A stretch of 64,000 bases of DNA from Halobaculum gomorrense (GCF_900129775.1 NZ_FQWV01000006.1:142708-206707); one strand, 5' to 3'. Positions 27,721 to 37,234 are shown, counted from the stretch's first letter. A program made the numbers and translations. Notes: generated by a model from the letters alone, not told the origin.

Positions 27721-28788
27721 ATGGAGACCGAGTCGCTCGTCGAGACGCTGGAGGCGGCGGGGCTCTCACCGTATCAGGCCGAGGCGTACGTCGCGCTGTT
27801 GGAGTTGGGGACGGCGTCGGCGACCGACGTGGCGGACGCGAGCGGCGTGCCCGCGCCGCGCATCTACGACGTGTTACGGACGCTGGAGGAGTTAGACTAT
27901 ATCGAGACCTACGAGGCGGAGTCGCTGCGGGCTCGCGCCCACAGCCCGTCGGTGGTGCTCGACGACCTACGGAATCGAGCCGAGCGACTCGAATCGGCCG
28001 CCGAGGAGGTAGAACAGCGGTGGGAGCAGCCGGAGTTGGAGGCCGGCGGCGCGAGCATCGTCACGCGCTTTCGGACCGTCATCGAGCGCGCAGAGGCGTT
28101 CATCACGGATGCGAACCACCAGATCCTGCTGTCGACGACGACGGGGAACCTCCGTCGGCTCGCGCCGTCCCTCCGGGACGCCGTCGACCGTGGCGTCTCC
28201 GTGCGCGTGTCGGTCCACACCGACGAGGACGAGGCGCCGCCTGACCTCGACCTCTTCGAGGGCACGTGCATCGAGGCGCGCCACCGACCGCTGGCCGCGC
28301 CGTTCGTCGCGCTCGCGGACCGTCGGCAGGCGTCGTTCGCCCATCACCCCGACTCCTACGACCGCTACGGCGTGCTCGTCAACGACCGGACGCACACGTA
28401 CGTGTTCTACTGGTACTTCCTCACCACGCTGTGGGAGCCGTGGGAGACGGTGTACGACGCCACCGGCGAGGGGCTCCCGATCGAGTACTTCGACGTACGC
28501 CACCTCGTCCGCGACCTTCGGGCGATCGGCTGGGAGGACGCCCCTATCACGCTCCGAGTCGAGGGATACGACACCAAGACCGGGGAGGAGTCCACCGTCG
28601 TGGGAACCGTCGTCGACGTACGCGTCCCGTTCGCCTCCGAATCAGACACCGGGTACGAGCTGGCCGGGCAGGTGACCGTCGACCTCGACGTCGACGGCGA
28701 ACACGTCAGCGTCGGCGGGTGGGGCGCGATTGTCGAGGATATCGAGGGAACGAGACTCACGATCGTCGACGCGCCGCCGCTCGATTGA
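27721..28788 (+). CDS. TrmB-family sugar-responsive transcriptional regulator
   Basis: A 355-residue protein. Residues about 8-75 form the winged helix (GLSPYQAEAYVALLELG..., PAPRIYDVLRTLEEL), a short coiled coil follows (about 78-102), then the TrmB C-terminal sugar-binding domain. In haloarchaea such proteins bind DNA in the absence of sugar or switch with glucose and related ligands. It sits directly before the ABC sugar operon on the same strand and is the likely local regulator. Start ATG 27721 is preceded by GGTTTTCC about 30 bases upstream. Confidence 0.87.
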   Translation: METESLVETLEAAGLSPYQAEAYVALLELGTASATDVADASGVPAPRIYDVLRTLEELDYIETYEAESLRARAHSPSVVLDDLRNRAERLESAAEEVEQRWEQPELEAGGASIVTRFRTVIERAEAFITDANHQILLSTTTGNLRRLAPSLRDAVDRGVSVRVSVHTDEDEAPPDLDLFEGTCIEARHRPLAAPFVALADRRQASFAHHPDSYDRYGVLVNDRTHTYVFYWYFLTTLWEPWETVYDATGEGLPIEYFDVRHLVRDLRAIGWEDAPITLRVEGYDTKTGEESTVVGTVVDVRVPFASESDTGYELAGQVTVDLDVDGEHVSVGGWGAIVEDIEGTRLTIVDAPPLD

Positions 28789-28860
28789 TCGCCCGTCATT
28801 CGCCCGACAGAGGGGAAGGATTCTCAAATGTTGACTGACAGGACGGACCCAATATAATTA

Positions 28861-28896
28861 ACAACAGCCGTTGTAAAACCCATAGCCTATATTAAT
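28861..28896 (+). promoter_or_regulatory. Sugar ABC operon promoter with inverted repeat
   Basis: TATATTAAT at 28888-28896 lies 23-31 bases before the ATG, giving a leaderless transcript. Just upstream is an inverted repeat ACAAC-AGCC-GTTGT at 28861-28874, where a regulator (possibly the TrmB protein) could block or aid the TATA complex. Confidence 0.55.
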
Positions 28897-28918
28897 GATT
28901 GTTCCCTATGCCAGCGTG

Positions 28919-30424
28919 ATGTCTGACGACAACACACGGAACGGCGTGGCGCGGCGCGAGTACCTCGCCGCAGCTGGCGGCGCCGGTGCGACTCTGGGGC
29001 TGGCGGGCTGCATGGGGGGAGGCAGTGGAAACGGCGACGGTAGCGGAGCGGACACCGCGACCGGGACGCCGATCGACACGGCCGCGCCCGAGGAGGAGAT
29101 CACGATCCAGGTGGCGGCGGACTCGAACTTCGCCAACTCTCAGGAGGCGATCATGAAGACGCTCCGGGAGGACGGCGGCCTCCCGGACAATATCACCGTC
29201 GAGTTCCTCGCGGGGTCGTTCACGACGGGCGACCGCCGCTCGAAGTACCAGCAGATCCTCTCGGCGGGGCAGCAGAAGCCCACCGTCTTCATGATGGACA
29301 ACGGGTGGACGATCCCGTTCATCGCCCGGGGGCAGCTCGCGAACCTCAGCAAGGTACTGCCCGGGTCGATCACGGAGACAGTGAAACAGGACTACCTCGA
29401 CAACATGGTCGCCACCGCACAGGGGCAGAACGGCGACCTCTACGGTATCCCGCTGTTCGCGGACTTCCCGACCATCCAGTACCGCAAGGACCTGATGCGG
29501 CAGGCCGGTTACTCGGACGCCGAGTTCGACAAGTGGGCGACCGAGCCGATGACGTGGACTCGGTTCTCGGAGGTCGTGAAGAAGACCATGGACGCCACCG
29601 GTAAGACCGGATTCAACTGGCAGGGCGCCGCCTACGAGGGCCTGTCCTGCTGTGACTTCATCGAGTTCATGGGCTCGCACGGCGGGTCGTACTTCGGCAC
29701 GTTCGACAACTACTTCGGCCCCATCGGCGAGCGGCCGGTCACGGTCGACAGCGAGAACGTGATCAACGCGGTCCGAATGATGCGCTCGTTCATCTACGGA
29801 CCGGGCAACGACCCCGCGGCGCTCGACGGGATCAAGGACATCTCGCCGGACGCGGTCGTCCAGTACAAAGAGGAGTCCTCGCGCAAGCCGTTCACAAACG
29901 GCGACGTGATCGCCCTGCGCAACTGGCCGTACTCGATCAACATCAACGCCGCCGAGGACGTCTTCGGAGAGGACCTTGGCGTGATGCCGATCCCGTACGC
30001 CGTGAGCCAGAGCGACTCCGAGTACGAGACCATCGGCGGGAGCACGTCGGCGCTGGGCGGGTGGCACCTCACCCTCAACCCGAACGCGACGGACACGCGC
30101 AAGCAGGCCGCCGTCCAGCTGTTCAAAGCGCTCCAGACCGACGAGGTTCGCATCAAGATGTTCGAGATCGGCGGGTGGATCCCCCCGATCCCGGACCTCA
30201 TCGCCACCGAACGCACGCGCCAGCTCAAGCCCATCGGCCGGTACGTCGACTCGCTCAAGGTCGCCGGCGAGAACGCGCTCCCGCGGCCGGTCACGGTCGT
30301 CTGGCCCCAGGAGTCGACGCAGATCGCAAGCGAGGTCAACGCCAGCATCCGCCAGCAGAAGACCCCGAAGAAGGCGATGACCGACCTGAAGAAGTCGCTG
30401 GAGTCGATCGAGAGCCAGGTCTGA
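28919..30424 (+). CDS. Sugar ABC transporter, lipoprotein substrate-binding protein
   Basis: A 501-residue protein with a Tat-type twin-arginine (R12-R13), a hydrophobic segment and a lipobox ending LGLAGC31, so it is exported folded and lipid anchored. The mature part is a cluster-B extracellular solute-binding protein with a periplasmic-binding fold. It starts the operon lipoprotein, permease, permease, ATPase. Start ATG 28919 is favoured over an upstream ATG at 28895 because the TATA box spacing fits it. Substrate is a carbohydrate; which one is not decidable. Confidence 0.9.
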   Translation: MSDDNTRNGVARREYLAAAGGAGATLGLAGCMGGGSGNGDGSGADTATGTPIDTAAPEEEITIQVAADSNFANSQEAIMKTLREDGGLPDNITVEFLAGSFTTGDRRSKYQQILSAGQQKPTVFMMDNGWTIPFIARGQLANLSKVLPGSITETVKQDYLDNMVATAQGQNGDLYGIPLFADFPTIQYRKDLMRQAGYSDAEFDKWATEPMTWTRFSEVVKKTMDATGKTGFNWQGAAYEGLSCCDFIEFMGSHGGSYFGTFDNYFGPIGERPVTVDSENVINAVRMMRSFIYGPGNDPAALDGIKDISPDAVVQYKEESSRKPFTNGDVIALRNWPYSININAAEDVFGEDLGVMPIPYAVSQSDSEYETIGGSTSALGGWHLTLNPNATDTRKQAAVQLFKALQTDEVRIKMFEIGGWIPPIPDLIATERTRQLKPIGRYVDSLKVAGENALPRPVTVVWPQESTQIASEVNASIRQQKTPKKAMTDLKKSLESIESQV

Positions 30425-30476
30425 GACGGCGGCACGACAGAATTATATATTCAATGTACAATCGTTACCAAGTGTC

Positions 30477-31484
30477 ATGAGCACTGAACAACCGACGGGA
30501 AGCGCTCCTCGGCGCGAGCGGTCGGGGCCGTACGTGGCCGTCGTCCGGTGGATGGAGAACCTCTCGGAGACCCAGTACGCGTATCTCCTCTTGACGCCGG
30601 CGTTCCTGTTGCTGGGGGCGATCGCGTTCTGGCCACTGGTGTCGACGTTCCAGCTCTCGCTGTTCGCCGACAGCCTCGGACAGGCGAGCGTCGGGGAGTT
30701 CATCGGCCTGGGCAACTACGTCGCGATCCTCACCGGCGAACGGACGGCGCTGTTGCCGTCGCCGTTCCTGCCGCAGTCGCTCACGGTGGGCGCGATGTTC
30801 AACAGCGCGCTCGCCGTGACGGTGGTGTTCACGGTCATCAGCGTGTTCTTCGAGACGATCATCGGGTTCGTGCAGGCGCTGGTGCTCGACCAGAACTTCC
30901 GCGGACGCCGGTGGGTCCGCGTAGCGATCATCCTGCCGTGGGCGATCCCGATCGTCGTCCAGGGGATGATCTTCTTCTTGATGTTCCAGCCGAACCTCGG
31001 CTTCCTCGTCGGCACCTCCGACAACCCCGCGTTCCTGAACCAGATCGGGCTGCTGACGACGACGCCGCTGGCGAACGCCCAGGACGCCACGATGATCGTG
31101 ATCGTCGCCGACGTGTGGAAGACGACGGCGTTCATGGCGCTGCTCATCCTCGCGGGGATGCAGTCGATCGACCGGAGCCTCTACGACGTGGCGAAGGTCG
31201 CGGGCGCCTCGCCGTGGCAGCGGTTCAAGTACATCACCTTCCCGATCATCCTGCCGACGGTGATGGTGGCGATGCTGTTCCGGACGATCCAGGCGATGCG
31301 CATCTACGGACTCATCGAGACCGTAGCGGGGTGTACGACGGTGCCTTCGCTGTCGTGTCTCGTGATCACGACGTTCAACAACCGGATGCTCGGTTCGTCG
31401 GCGACGGTCGCGTTCATCACCGCGGCCATCATCGCCGCGATCGTCTCGGTGTACATCGTTGGCTACGCCCGTGGTGACGTATGA
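30477..31484 (+). CDS. Sugar ABC transporter permease 1 (MalF/UgpA type)
   Basis: A 335-residue membrane protein with about six spans. The cytoplasmic EAA loop is DVAKVAGASPWQRFKYITFP, which docks the ATPase. The N-terminal 25 residues are a charged cytoplasmic tail. The stop overlaps the next permease start by 4 bases. Confidence 0.93.
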   Translation: MSTEQPTGSAPRRERSGPYVAVVRWMENLSETQYAYLLLTPAFLLLGAIAFWPLVSTFQLSLFADSLGQASVGEFIGLGNYVAILTGERTALLPSPFLPQSLTVGAMFNSALAVTVVFTVISVFFETIIGFVQALVLDQNFRGRRWVRVAIILPWAIPIVVQGMIFFLMFQPNLGFLVGTSDNPAFLNQIGLLTTTPLANAQDATMIVIVADVWKTTAFMALLILAGMQSIDRSLYDVAKVAGASPWQRFKYITFPIILPTVMVAMLFRTIQAMRIYGLIETVAGCTTVPSLSCLVITTFNNRMLGSSATVAFITAAIIAAIVSVYIVGYARGDV

Positions 31485-32419
31485 ACGACGACACGACGCG
31501 CCCGGACGGCGGCGTCCAGACCGAGCCCGAACTGAAACGAGGGCCGTTCCAGCGGTGGATCAACAGGTCGATCGACGACCCCGAGCGGGCGTACCGCGCG
31601 ATGTTCTACGTCGCGACCGGGTTCTTCCTGGTCACGACGCTGTTCCCGTTCTACTTCCTACTGGTGCTGGCAGTGACGCCGGAGGCTGCGGGGCTTCAGT
31701 TGGTCCCGGCCGCATTTGACTTCGGCGTCTTCCTGGACGTGTTCCGCCAGATCAACTTCCTGCGGTACATGTTCAACAGCCTCGTGCTGGCGCTGACGAC
31801 GACGGCGATCGTGTTGCTGCTGTCGAGCCTCGCTGGATACGTGTTCGGTCGGCTGGAGTTCCCCGGCCGGACGCCGCTGATGTTGCTCGTGCTCGCGATC
31901 AGCTACTTCCCGCCGGCGGCGTTCTTCGTCCCGCTGTACCAGCTGTTCACAGGGAACGTGATCCAGGGGCTGGTGCTGTACAACACGCCGGGAGCGATGA
32001 TCCTCCCGTTCAGCTCGCTGTTCATGCCCCTGTCGATCTTCATTCTCACCACCTTCTACGGACAGATCCCAGACGGGCTGGAGGACGCCGCGCGGGTCGA
32101 AGGGACGACCAGACTCGGTGCGCTGTTCCGGGTCATCGTTCCCCTGTCGGCGCCGGGAGTGGCGACAGCGGGCGTGCTGACGTTCATCGCGGTGTACAAC
32201 GAGTTCTTCTTCAGCCAGCTGATGAACAACGGCCAGCCCGAGAACTGGGCACCCATCGTGGGCGGACTGCTCCAACTGCAGCGTGCGGGGCAGTTCCAGG
32301 TCACCTACGGCATCATGGCCGCGGGCAGCATCATCGCCGTGGTGCCGGTGGCGATCCTCGTGGTCGTCGCGCAAGAGAAGATCGTGAGCGGGCTGACTGC
32401 GGGCGCACTCAAGGAGTAA
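31481..32419 (+). CDS. Sugar ABC transporter permease 2 (MalG/UgpE type)
   Basis: A 312-residue permease with six predicted spans. The EAA loop is DAARVEGTTRLGALFRVIVP. It pairs with permease 1 to form the channel. The start overlaps permease 1 by 4 bases and the ATPase begins 4 bases after its stop, so the genes are tightly coupled. Confidence 0.93.
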   Translation: MNDDTTRPDGGVQTEPELKRGPFQRWINRSIDDPERAYRAMFYVATGFFLVTTLFPFYFLLVLAVTPEAAGLQLVPAAFDFGVFLDVFRQINFLRYMFNSLVLALTTTAIVLLLSSLAGYVFGRLEFPGRTPLMLLVLAISYFPPAAFFVPLYQLFTGNVIQGLVLYNTPGAMILPFSSLFMPLSIFILTTFYGQIPDGLEDAARVEGTTRLGALFRVIVPLSAPGVATAGVLTFIAVYNEFFFSQLMNNGQPENWAPIVGGLLQLQRAGQFQVTYGIMAAGSIIAVVPVAILVVVAQEKIVSGLTAGALKE

Positions 32420-32423
32420 GACA

Positions 32424-33602
32424 ATGGCACGAGTTCAACTCACAGACGTGACGAAACGGTACGAGGACGTGACCGCTGTCGAGGAGATGAACCTCGACAT
32501 CAAGGACGGCGAGTTCATCACGCTCGTCGGTCCGTCCGGGTGCGGGAAGTCCACGACGATGGAGATGATCGCCGGCCTGACCTCTCCCAGCGACGGGACG
32601 GTGATGATCGGCGATCGGGACGTGACGACGCTTCCTCCGAAGGACCGGGGCATCTCGATGGTGTTCCAGAACATCGCCCTGTTCCCGCACATGGACGTGT
32701 ACGACAACATCTCCTTCGGGCTGCGCCTGCGGGACTACGAGAAAGCGGAGATCGACCGCCGCGTCGACGACGCCGCCGGCATCGTCCAGATGGAGGGGAT
32801 GCTCGACCGCATGCCCGACGAGATGTCGGGCGGGCAGCGACAACGCATCGCCATCGCCCGCGCCATCGTCCGCGAGCCCGAGGTGTTCCTGATGGACGAG
32901 CCGCTGGCGAACCTCGACGCGAAGCTGCGCGTCCACATGCGCACCGAGCTCCAGCGGCTCCACAAGGAGCTGGAGACGACCATCATCTACGTCACACACG
33001 ACCAGGCGGAGGCGATGACGATGTCCGACCGGATCGCCGTCCTCAACGAGGGCGAACTCCAGCAGTTCGCCGCGCCGCTGACTTGCTACAACGAGCCCAG
33101 GAACGAGTTCGTCGCCGGGTTCATCGGATCCCCGGCAATGAACTTCACGAACGGGGACCTGACCGGGTCGGGGTTCTCCTCGGCCCACTACGACGTCACT
33201 TTCCCGACGGAGGGCGTCGGGATCTCCCCCGGGACGCCGGTGACGCTCGGCGTCCGGCCGGAAGACGTCTACCCGGAGGAGACTCTCGACGACGCCGCGG
33301 ATCCGACGGAGCTGATCGACGCCGAGGTCGACGTCCTCGAGCCGATGGGCGACGAGATCTTCGTCTACCTCATGCTCGCGGAGGACACCGAGTCCGGCAT
33401 GGGCGGCGACGTGAGCGGCGACGACACCCTCCTGATGAGCGTCTCGCCCGACAGCACGCTCGAGGAGGGGGATCTCATCAACGTGGCGCTCGACCGCGCG
33501 AAGATCCACCTCTTCGACGACGACACCGGAGAGGCGCTCGTCCACGGGGTCGCACGGGCCACGGGCGCGTCCGCCGACGCGACCGGAGAGGAGGCCGAGT
33601 AG
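32424..33602 (+). CDS. Sugar ABC transporter ATPase (MalK/UgpC type)
   Basis: A 392-residue ATPase. Walker A GPSGCGKST is at 36-44, the signature MSGGQ at 134-138, Walker B with D158-E159 in VFLMDEP, and a C-terminal OB-like regulatory domain (about 240-385) typical of MalK-type subunits for sugar uptake. It powers the two permeases. The next small gene begins 1 base after its stop. Confidence 0.95.
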   Translation: MARVQLTDVTKRYEDVTAVEEMNLDIKDGEFITLVGPSGCGKSTTMEMIAGLTSPSDGTVMIGDRDVTTLPPKDRGISMVFQNIALFPHMDVYDNISFGLRLRDYEKAEIDRRVDDAAGIVQMEGMLDRMPDEMSGGQRQRIAIARAIVREPEVFLMDEPLANLDAKLRVHMRTELQRLHKELETTIIYVTHDQAEAMTMSDRIAVLNEGELQQFAAPLTCYNEPRNEFVAGFIGSPAMNFTNGDLTGSGFSSAHYDVTFPTEGVGISPGTPVTLGVRPEDVYPEETLDDAADPTELIDAEVDVLEPMGDEIFVYLMLAEDTESGMGGDVSGDDTLLMSVSPDSTLEEGDLINVALDRAKIHLFDDDTGEALVHGVARATGASADATGEEAE

Positions 33603-33603
33603 G

Positions 33604-33798
33604 ATGGTCGAGACCCTGTACCTCCTCGCGGTGGCGCTGCTGTTCATCCCGTGGGCGTACGGGCTGTACGCGCTGGCGCGCGACGGCAAGAACCGTCTGC
33701 TTCCGCTCGCGCGCCGGTACCTCCGCGGCCGCCGCCGGCTCAAGCGACAGTCGGAGGCGGATGCCGAGCGCGAGGAACAGGAACGACAACTATACTGA
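33604..33798 (+). CDS. 64-aa membrane protein in the sugar ABC operon
   Basis: The protein has one hydrophobic segment (residues 4-24, LYLLAVALLFIPWAYGLYAL) followed by an Arg/Lys-rich cytoplasmic region. The charge pattern puts the N-terminus outside and the basic tail inside. The start is 1 base after the ATPase stop, so it is translated with the transporter. Such small proteins could be regulators of the transporter complex; no homologous family is recognised. Confidence 0.6.
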   Translation: MVETLYLLAVALLFIPWAYGLYALARDGKNRLLPLARRYLRGRRRLKRQSEADAEREEQERQLY

Positions 33799-33829
33799 CT
33801 CCCCCCTCTTCCGTCCGACCATGACGTGT

Positions 33830-33845
33830 TACTCGATCCCGAGTA
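33830..33845. promoter_or_regulatory. TACTCG-ATCC-CGAGTA, TrmB-type operator
   Basis: A perfect 6-base inverted repeat with a 4-base centre fits TACT-N7-GAGTA, the binding motif described for Halobacterium TrmB. It lies 20 bases before the ATG of the Gfo/Idh oxidoreductase, so transcription may start or be controlled separately here. The regulator at 27721 belongs to the same family, but other TrmB proteins could also bind. Confidence 0.55.
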
Positions 33846-33864
33846 GTATCCCCGAGGTGCGACG

Positions 33865-34947
33865 ATGACGCTCGTCGACGGGTTCGATCCATCCGGCGTT
33901 CGCGTCGGCATCGTGGGGCTCGGCGGCATCGGCCACCACCACGCAGAGCGCCTCGAATCACTCGGCGCGGACCTGGTCGGGGGGATGGACGTCGACGCCG
34001 GCGCCCGCGAGCGCTTCGTCCACGAGTTCGACGCGCACGCGTTCGAGGACGCCGGCGAGCTGTACGACATGGTCGACGCCGTGCTCCTCACGACGCCGAA
34101 CCGGTTCCACGAAGAGTACGCCGTCTCCGCGCTGGAGTGGGGGCTCGACGTGCTCCTCGAGAAGCCGCTGGCGCACACGCTGGAGTCGGCCGAACGCATC
34201 GCCGACGCCGCTCGCGAGGCCGACGGGATCTGCATGGTCGGCTTCAACAACCGCTTCGCTGCGCCGGTAGAGGTGCTGAAACACTACCAGGGCGAGGGCC
34301 GTTTCGGGGACGTTCGCCACGTTGAGGCGAACTACGTGCGCCGCCGGGGGGTGCCCGGCCGCGGATCGTGGTTCACGACGAAGGACGTCTCCGGCGGCGG
34401 CAGCCTCATCGACATCGGCGTCCACGCGATCGACCTCGCGCTGTACTTCCTCGACTTCCCGGACGTCGTGGAGGTCTCCGGCGTCGCGCGCTCGGAGTTC
34501 GGCGGCCGCGACGACTACACCTACATCGACATGTGGGGCGACGACTCCGGCCCCGAGGACTTCGACGTGGACGACTCCGTCTCGGCGTTCATCCGGACCG
34601 CAGACGGCGCCACCGTCTCGCTGGAGGCCGCGTGGGCGACGAACCGCCCCGAGAACAACGACTTCTTCGTCCGCGGGACGGAGGCGGGCGCGCACTTCGA
34701 CCGCGGCAGCGGCGACCTCACGCTCTTCGAGAACGGCGTCGGCGGCGGCCACCACCTCACCGACACCGACGTCGACACCCGCGACATCGACACCCACCGC
34801 GCCGAGCAGGCGGCCTTCCTCCAAGCGGTGGAGACTGGCGAGGCACCCACGCGCAACACCGTCGAACAGGCGCTGACGGTCCAGCGCGTCATCGACGGGA
34901 TCTACCGCTGCACTGAAACCGGGCGGGCGGTCCGCCTCGACGAGTAA
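33865..34947 (+). CDS. Gfo/Idh/MocA-family oxidoreductase
   Basis: A 360-residue NAD(P)-dependent dehydrogenase. Residues about 12-35 hold the Rossmann signature VGIVGLGGIGHHHAERL, and LLEKPLAHT holds the conserved EKP motif with catalytic Lys. The C-terminal alpha/beta domain binds the substrate. Family members oxidise or reduce hydroxyl groups of sugars, sugar acids or inositols. With the ABC transporter, an isomerase and another Gfo/Idh enzyme it suggests a sugar or inositol degradation pathway. Confidence 0.9.
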   Translation: MTLVDGFDPSGVRVGIVGLGGIGHHHAERLESLGADLVGGMDVDAGARERFVHEFDAHAFEDAGELYDMVDAVLLTTPNRFHEEYAVSALEWGLDVLLEKPLAHTLESAERIADAAREADGICMVGFNNRFAAPVEVLKHYQGEGRFGDVRHVEANYVRRRGVPGRGSWFTTKDVSGGGSLIDIGVHAIDLALYFLDFPDVVEVSGVARSEFGGRDDYTYIDMWGDDSGPEDFDVDDSVSAFIRTADGATVSLEAAWATNRPENNDFFVRGTEAGAHFDRGSGDLTLFENGVGGGHHLTDTDVDTRDIDTHRAEQAAFLQAVETGEAPTRNTVEQALTVQRVIDGIYRCTETGRAVRLDE

Positions 34948-35047
34948 CGCGGGCTCTGGGACGCGGGCTCCGAACCCGACTTCACACCCGACCCGGGCTC
35001 CGTGCGAGCCGTCCCGTTTTTCTCCCGTCGGTCGCAACGCGAGGGCG

Positions 35048-36145
35048 ATGGTCACCACAGCGATGAGCACGCCGGAGATCCTGATCAGACTCCTCGCGGG
35101 GGCCGGCCTGATCCTCACGAACGGCTTCTTCGTCGCGATCGAGTTCGCGTTGACGCGGGCGCGCCAGTTCTCCGAGGAGGAGTTCGTCGGCGACACCCCG
35201 GCGCTGGAGCGCGCCTGGGAGATGACCCAACAGCTCGAGATCTACCTGACGACCTGCCAGGTCGGGATCACGGCGTCGAGCATCGCTGTCGGAATCGTCG
35301 CCGAGCCGGCACTGGCGGCGCTGTTCGCGCCCGTGTTCGCGAACACCGCGCTCGCCTCCGCCGGAGCGGGCGCCGTCATCGCGTTCGTCATCATCAACCT
35401 CCTCCATCTCACGCACGGCGAGCAGACGCCGACGTACCTGGGCGTGGAGCGCTCACGGCAGGTGTCGCGGTACGGCGCGACCCCGCTGTACTACTTCCAC
35501 GTGGTGATCTCGCCGATCATCACGTTCGGCGACTGGGTCGCGAAGGCGACGCTGAAGCTGTTCGGCGTCGAGATGACCGGCGCCTGGCTGGAGACCGAAG
35601 CGGACGCCATCGAGAGCCGGGCGGATCTGCGCAGGAGCCTCGACTCGACCCTCGAAGAGGGCGATATCGCCGAGGAGCGGCGCGAGGAGATCGTCAACGC
35701 GCTAGTCGTCGGCGAGCGAACCGTCGCGGAGATCATGGTGCCCGCCGAGGACATCGTGCCGCTCTCGACCGGCGACGCCTGGGCGGAGAACCTCGCGCGG
35801 ATACGCGAGACGCCCCACACGCGCTATCCGCTGTTGGGCGACGACGGCGAGGAGTTCCTCGGCATCGTGTACGTCCCCGCGTTCCTACGCGAGGTGGACA
35901 GCCTCGCGAACCCCGACCACGACCTCCGAAAGGTCGCGGCCCCGCCGATGACGCTGTCGCCCGACACGACCGTCGCCGACGCGATCGACCGCTTCCAGAT
36001 CGAGGGACAAGAGCTCGCACTCGTCGTCTCTGAGGGGGAGATCCGCGGGCTGCTCACCGCGACGGACGCGTTCGAGGAGGTGATGGGCGAACTGGAGGAC
36101 CCGATGGACAGGGAGGCGAGCGAGCGGTCCGCCGGCGCTCCGTAG
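35048..36145 (+). CDS. CNNM/CorC-like (DUF21) membrane protein with CBS domains
   Basis: A 365-residue protein. An N-terminal DUF21 (CNNM) membrane domain has three or four spans up to about residue 185, with the family sequence GFFVAIEFALTR. A cytoplasmic pair of CBS domains follows (about 210-345). The family transports divalent cations, or regulates membrane proteins. It interrupts the carbohydrate cluster and probably has its own expression; no link with sugar use is evident. Confidence 0.88.
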   Translation: MVTTAMSTPEILIRLLAGAGLILTNGFFVAIEFALTRARQFSEEEFVGDTPALERAWEMTQQLEIYLTTCQVGITASSIAVGIVAEPALAALFAPVFANTALASAGAGAVIAFVIINLLHLTHGEQTPTYLGVERSRQVSRYGATPLYYFHVVISPIITFGDWVAKATLKLFGVEMTGAWLETEADAIESRADLRRSLDSTLEEGDIAEERREEIVNALVVGERTVAEIMVPAEDIVPLSTGDAWAENLARIRETPHTRYPLLGDDGEEFLGIVYVPAFLREVDSLANPDHDLRKVAAPPMTLSPDTTVADAIDRFQIEGQELALVVSEGEIRGLLTATDAFEEVMGELEDPMDREASERSAGAP

Positions 36146-36228
36146 CTCGATCGCGGCGCCGTCGGGACGCCGTCACCGGGGATCGTCGGGAGCAGTCCGT
36201 CGGCAGGCGTCGTTCCGTCGACACACAG

Positions 36229-36250
36229 ATTTATTCGGTCTGTTGTACAA
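36229..36250 (+). promoter_or_regulatory. Isomerase promoter: TATA and TTGTACAA palindrome
   Basis: ATTTATTC (36229-36236) is 24-31 bases before ATG 36260, and the 8-base palindrome TTGTACAA (36243-36250) lies between it and the start. That is the region of transcription start, so a protein bound here would repress. The motif shares TTGT with the repeat before the sugar lipoprotein gene. Confidence 0.5.
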
Positions 36251-36259
36251 ACCGCGAGC

Positions 36260-37228
36260 ATGGACATCGGTGTACTGACCGTGCCGTTGGGCGGTGAATC
36301 GCGATCGGACGCGTTCGAGTATCTCTCCGGTATCGGCGTCGAGGCGGTCGAACTCGGCGTCGGTGGCTTCCCGGGGTCCGACCACACCGACCGCGAGGCG
36401 CTGCGCTCCGAGGAGTCCGCCCGCGAAGCGCTGCGGGCCGACCTGGACGAGCACGACCTCCGGGTGAGCGCGTTCGCGACGCACAACAACCCCCTACACC
36501 CCGACGAGGAGACGGCCGCCGAGGCCGACCGCGAACTCCGCGAGGCGGTCGAACTCGCCGACGAGTTCGGCGTCGACGCGGTCACCTGTTTCTCGGGGCT
36601 GCCAGCCGGCGGGCCGAACGACGAGGTCCCCAACTGGATCACGGCGCCGTGGCCGACCGAGCACGCCGAGGCCGAGGCGTACCAGTGGGACGTGGCCGAG
36701 GACTACTGGTCCGATCTCGCCGCCCACGCCGACTACCACGGCGTCGACGTGGCCATCGAGATGCACCCGAACATGCTCGTGTACGAGCCGCACGGCATGC
36801 TGAAGCTGCGCGAGGCGACGAACGAGCGGATCGGTGCCAACTTCGACCCCTCGCACCTCTACTGGCAGGGGATCGACGTGACCGAGGCGATCCGCCTGCT
36901 CGGCGACCACGACGCGATCCACCACGTCCACGCGAAAGACACGAAGGTGTACGAGTCGCAAGCGCGCGAGAAGGGCGTGCTCGACACGACCGACTACGCG
37001 GACAGCGAGAATCGCTCGTGGCTGTTCCGGTCGGTCGGCTACGGTCACGGCGAGGAGCACTGGAAGGACGTGGTCAGCACGCTCCGGATGGTCGGCTACG
37101 ACGGCGCGCTCTCGATCGAACACGAGGACGCGCTCACCTCCTCCCGGGAGGGGCTGGAGAAGGCCGTCGACCTGCTGAAGCGCGCGCGCTTCGAGACGAC
37201 CCCCGGCGAGGCCTACTGGGCAGAGTAA
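36260..37228 (+). CDS. Sugar phosphate isomerase/epimerase (TIM barrel)
   Basis: A 322-residue xylose-isomerase-like TIM-barrel protein (MDIGVLTVPLGGESRSDAFEYL). Metal-ligand acidic and histidine residues appear in VAIEMHPNM, NFDPSHL and IHHVHAKDT. Members isomerise or epimerise sugars, inosose or keto-sugars, and are often paired with Gfo/Idh dehydrogenases, as here. Six bases separate it from the next gene, so they are co-transcribed. Confidence 0.9.
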   Translation: MDIGVLTVPLGGESRSDAFEYLSGIGVEAVELGVGGFPGSDHTDREALRSEESAREALRADLDEHDLRVSAFATHNNPLHPDEETAAEADRELREAVELADEFGVDAVTCFSGLPAGGPNDEVPNWITAPWPTEHAEAEAYQWDVAEDYWSDLAAHADYHGVDVAIEMHPNMLVYEPHGMLKLREATNERIGANFDPSHLYWQGIDVTEAIRLLGDHDAIHHVHAKDTKVYESQAREKGVLDTTDYADSENRSWLFRSVGYGHGEEHWKDVVSTLRMVGYDGALSIEHEDALTSSREGLEKAVDLLKRARFETTPGEAYWAE

Positions 37229-37234
37229 CCGACC

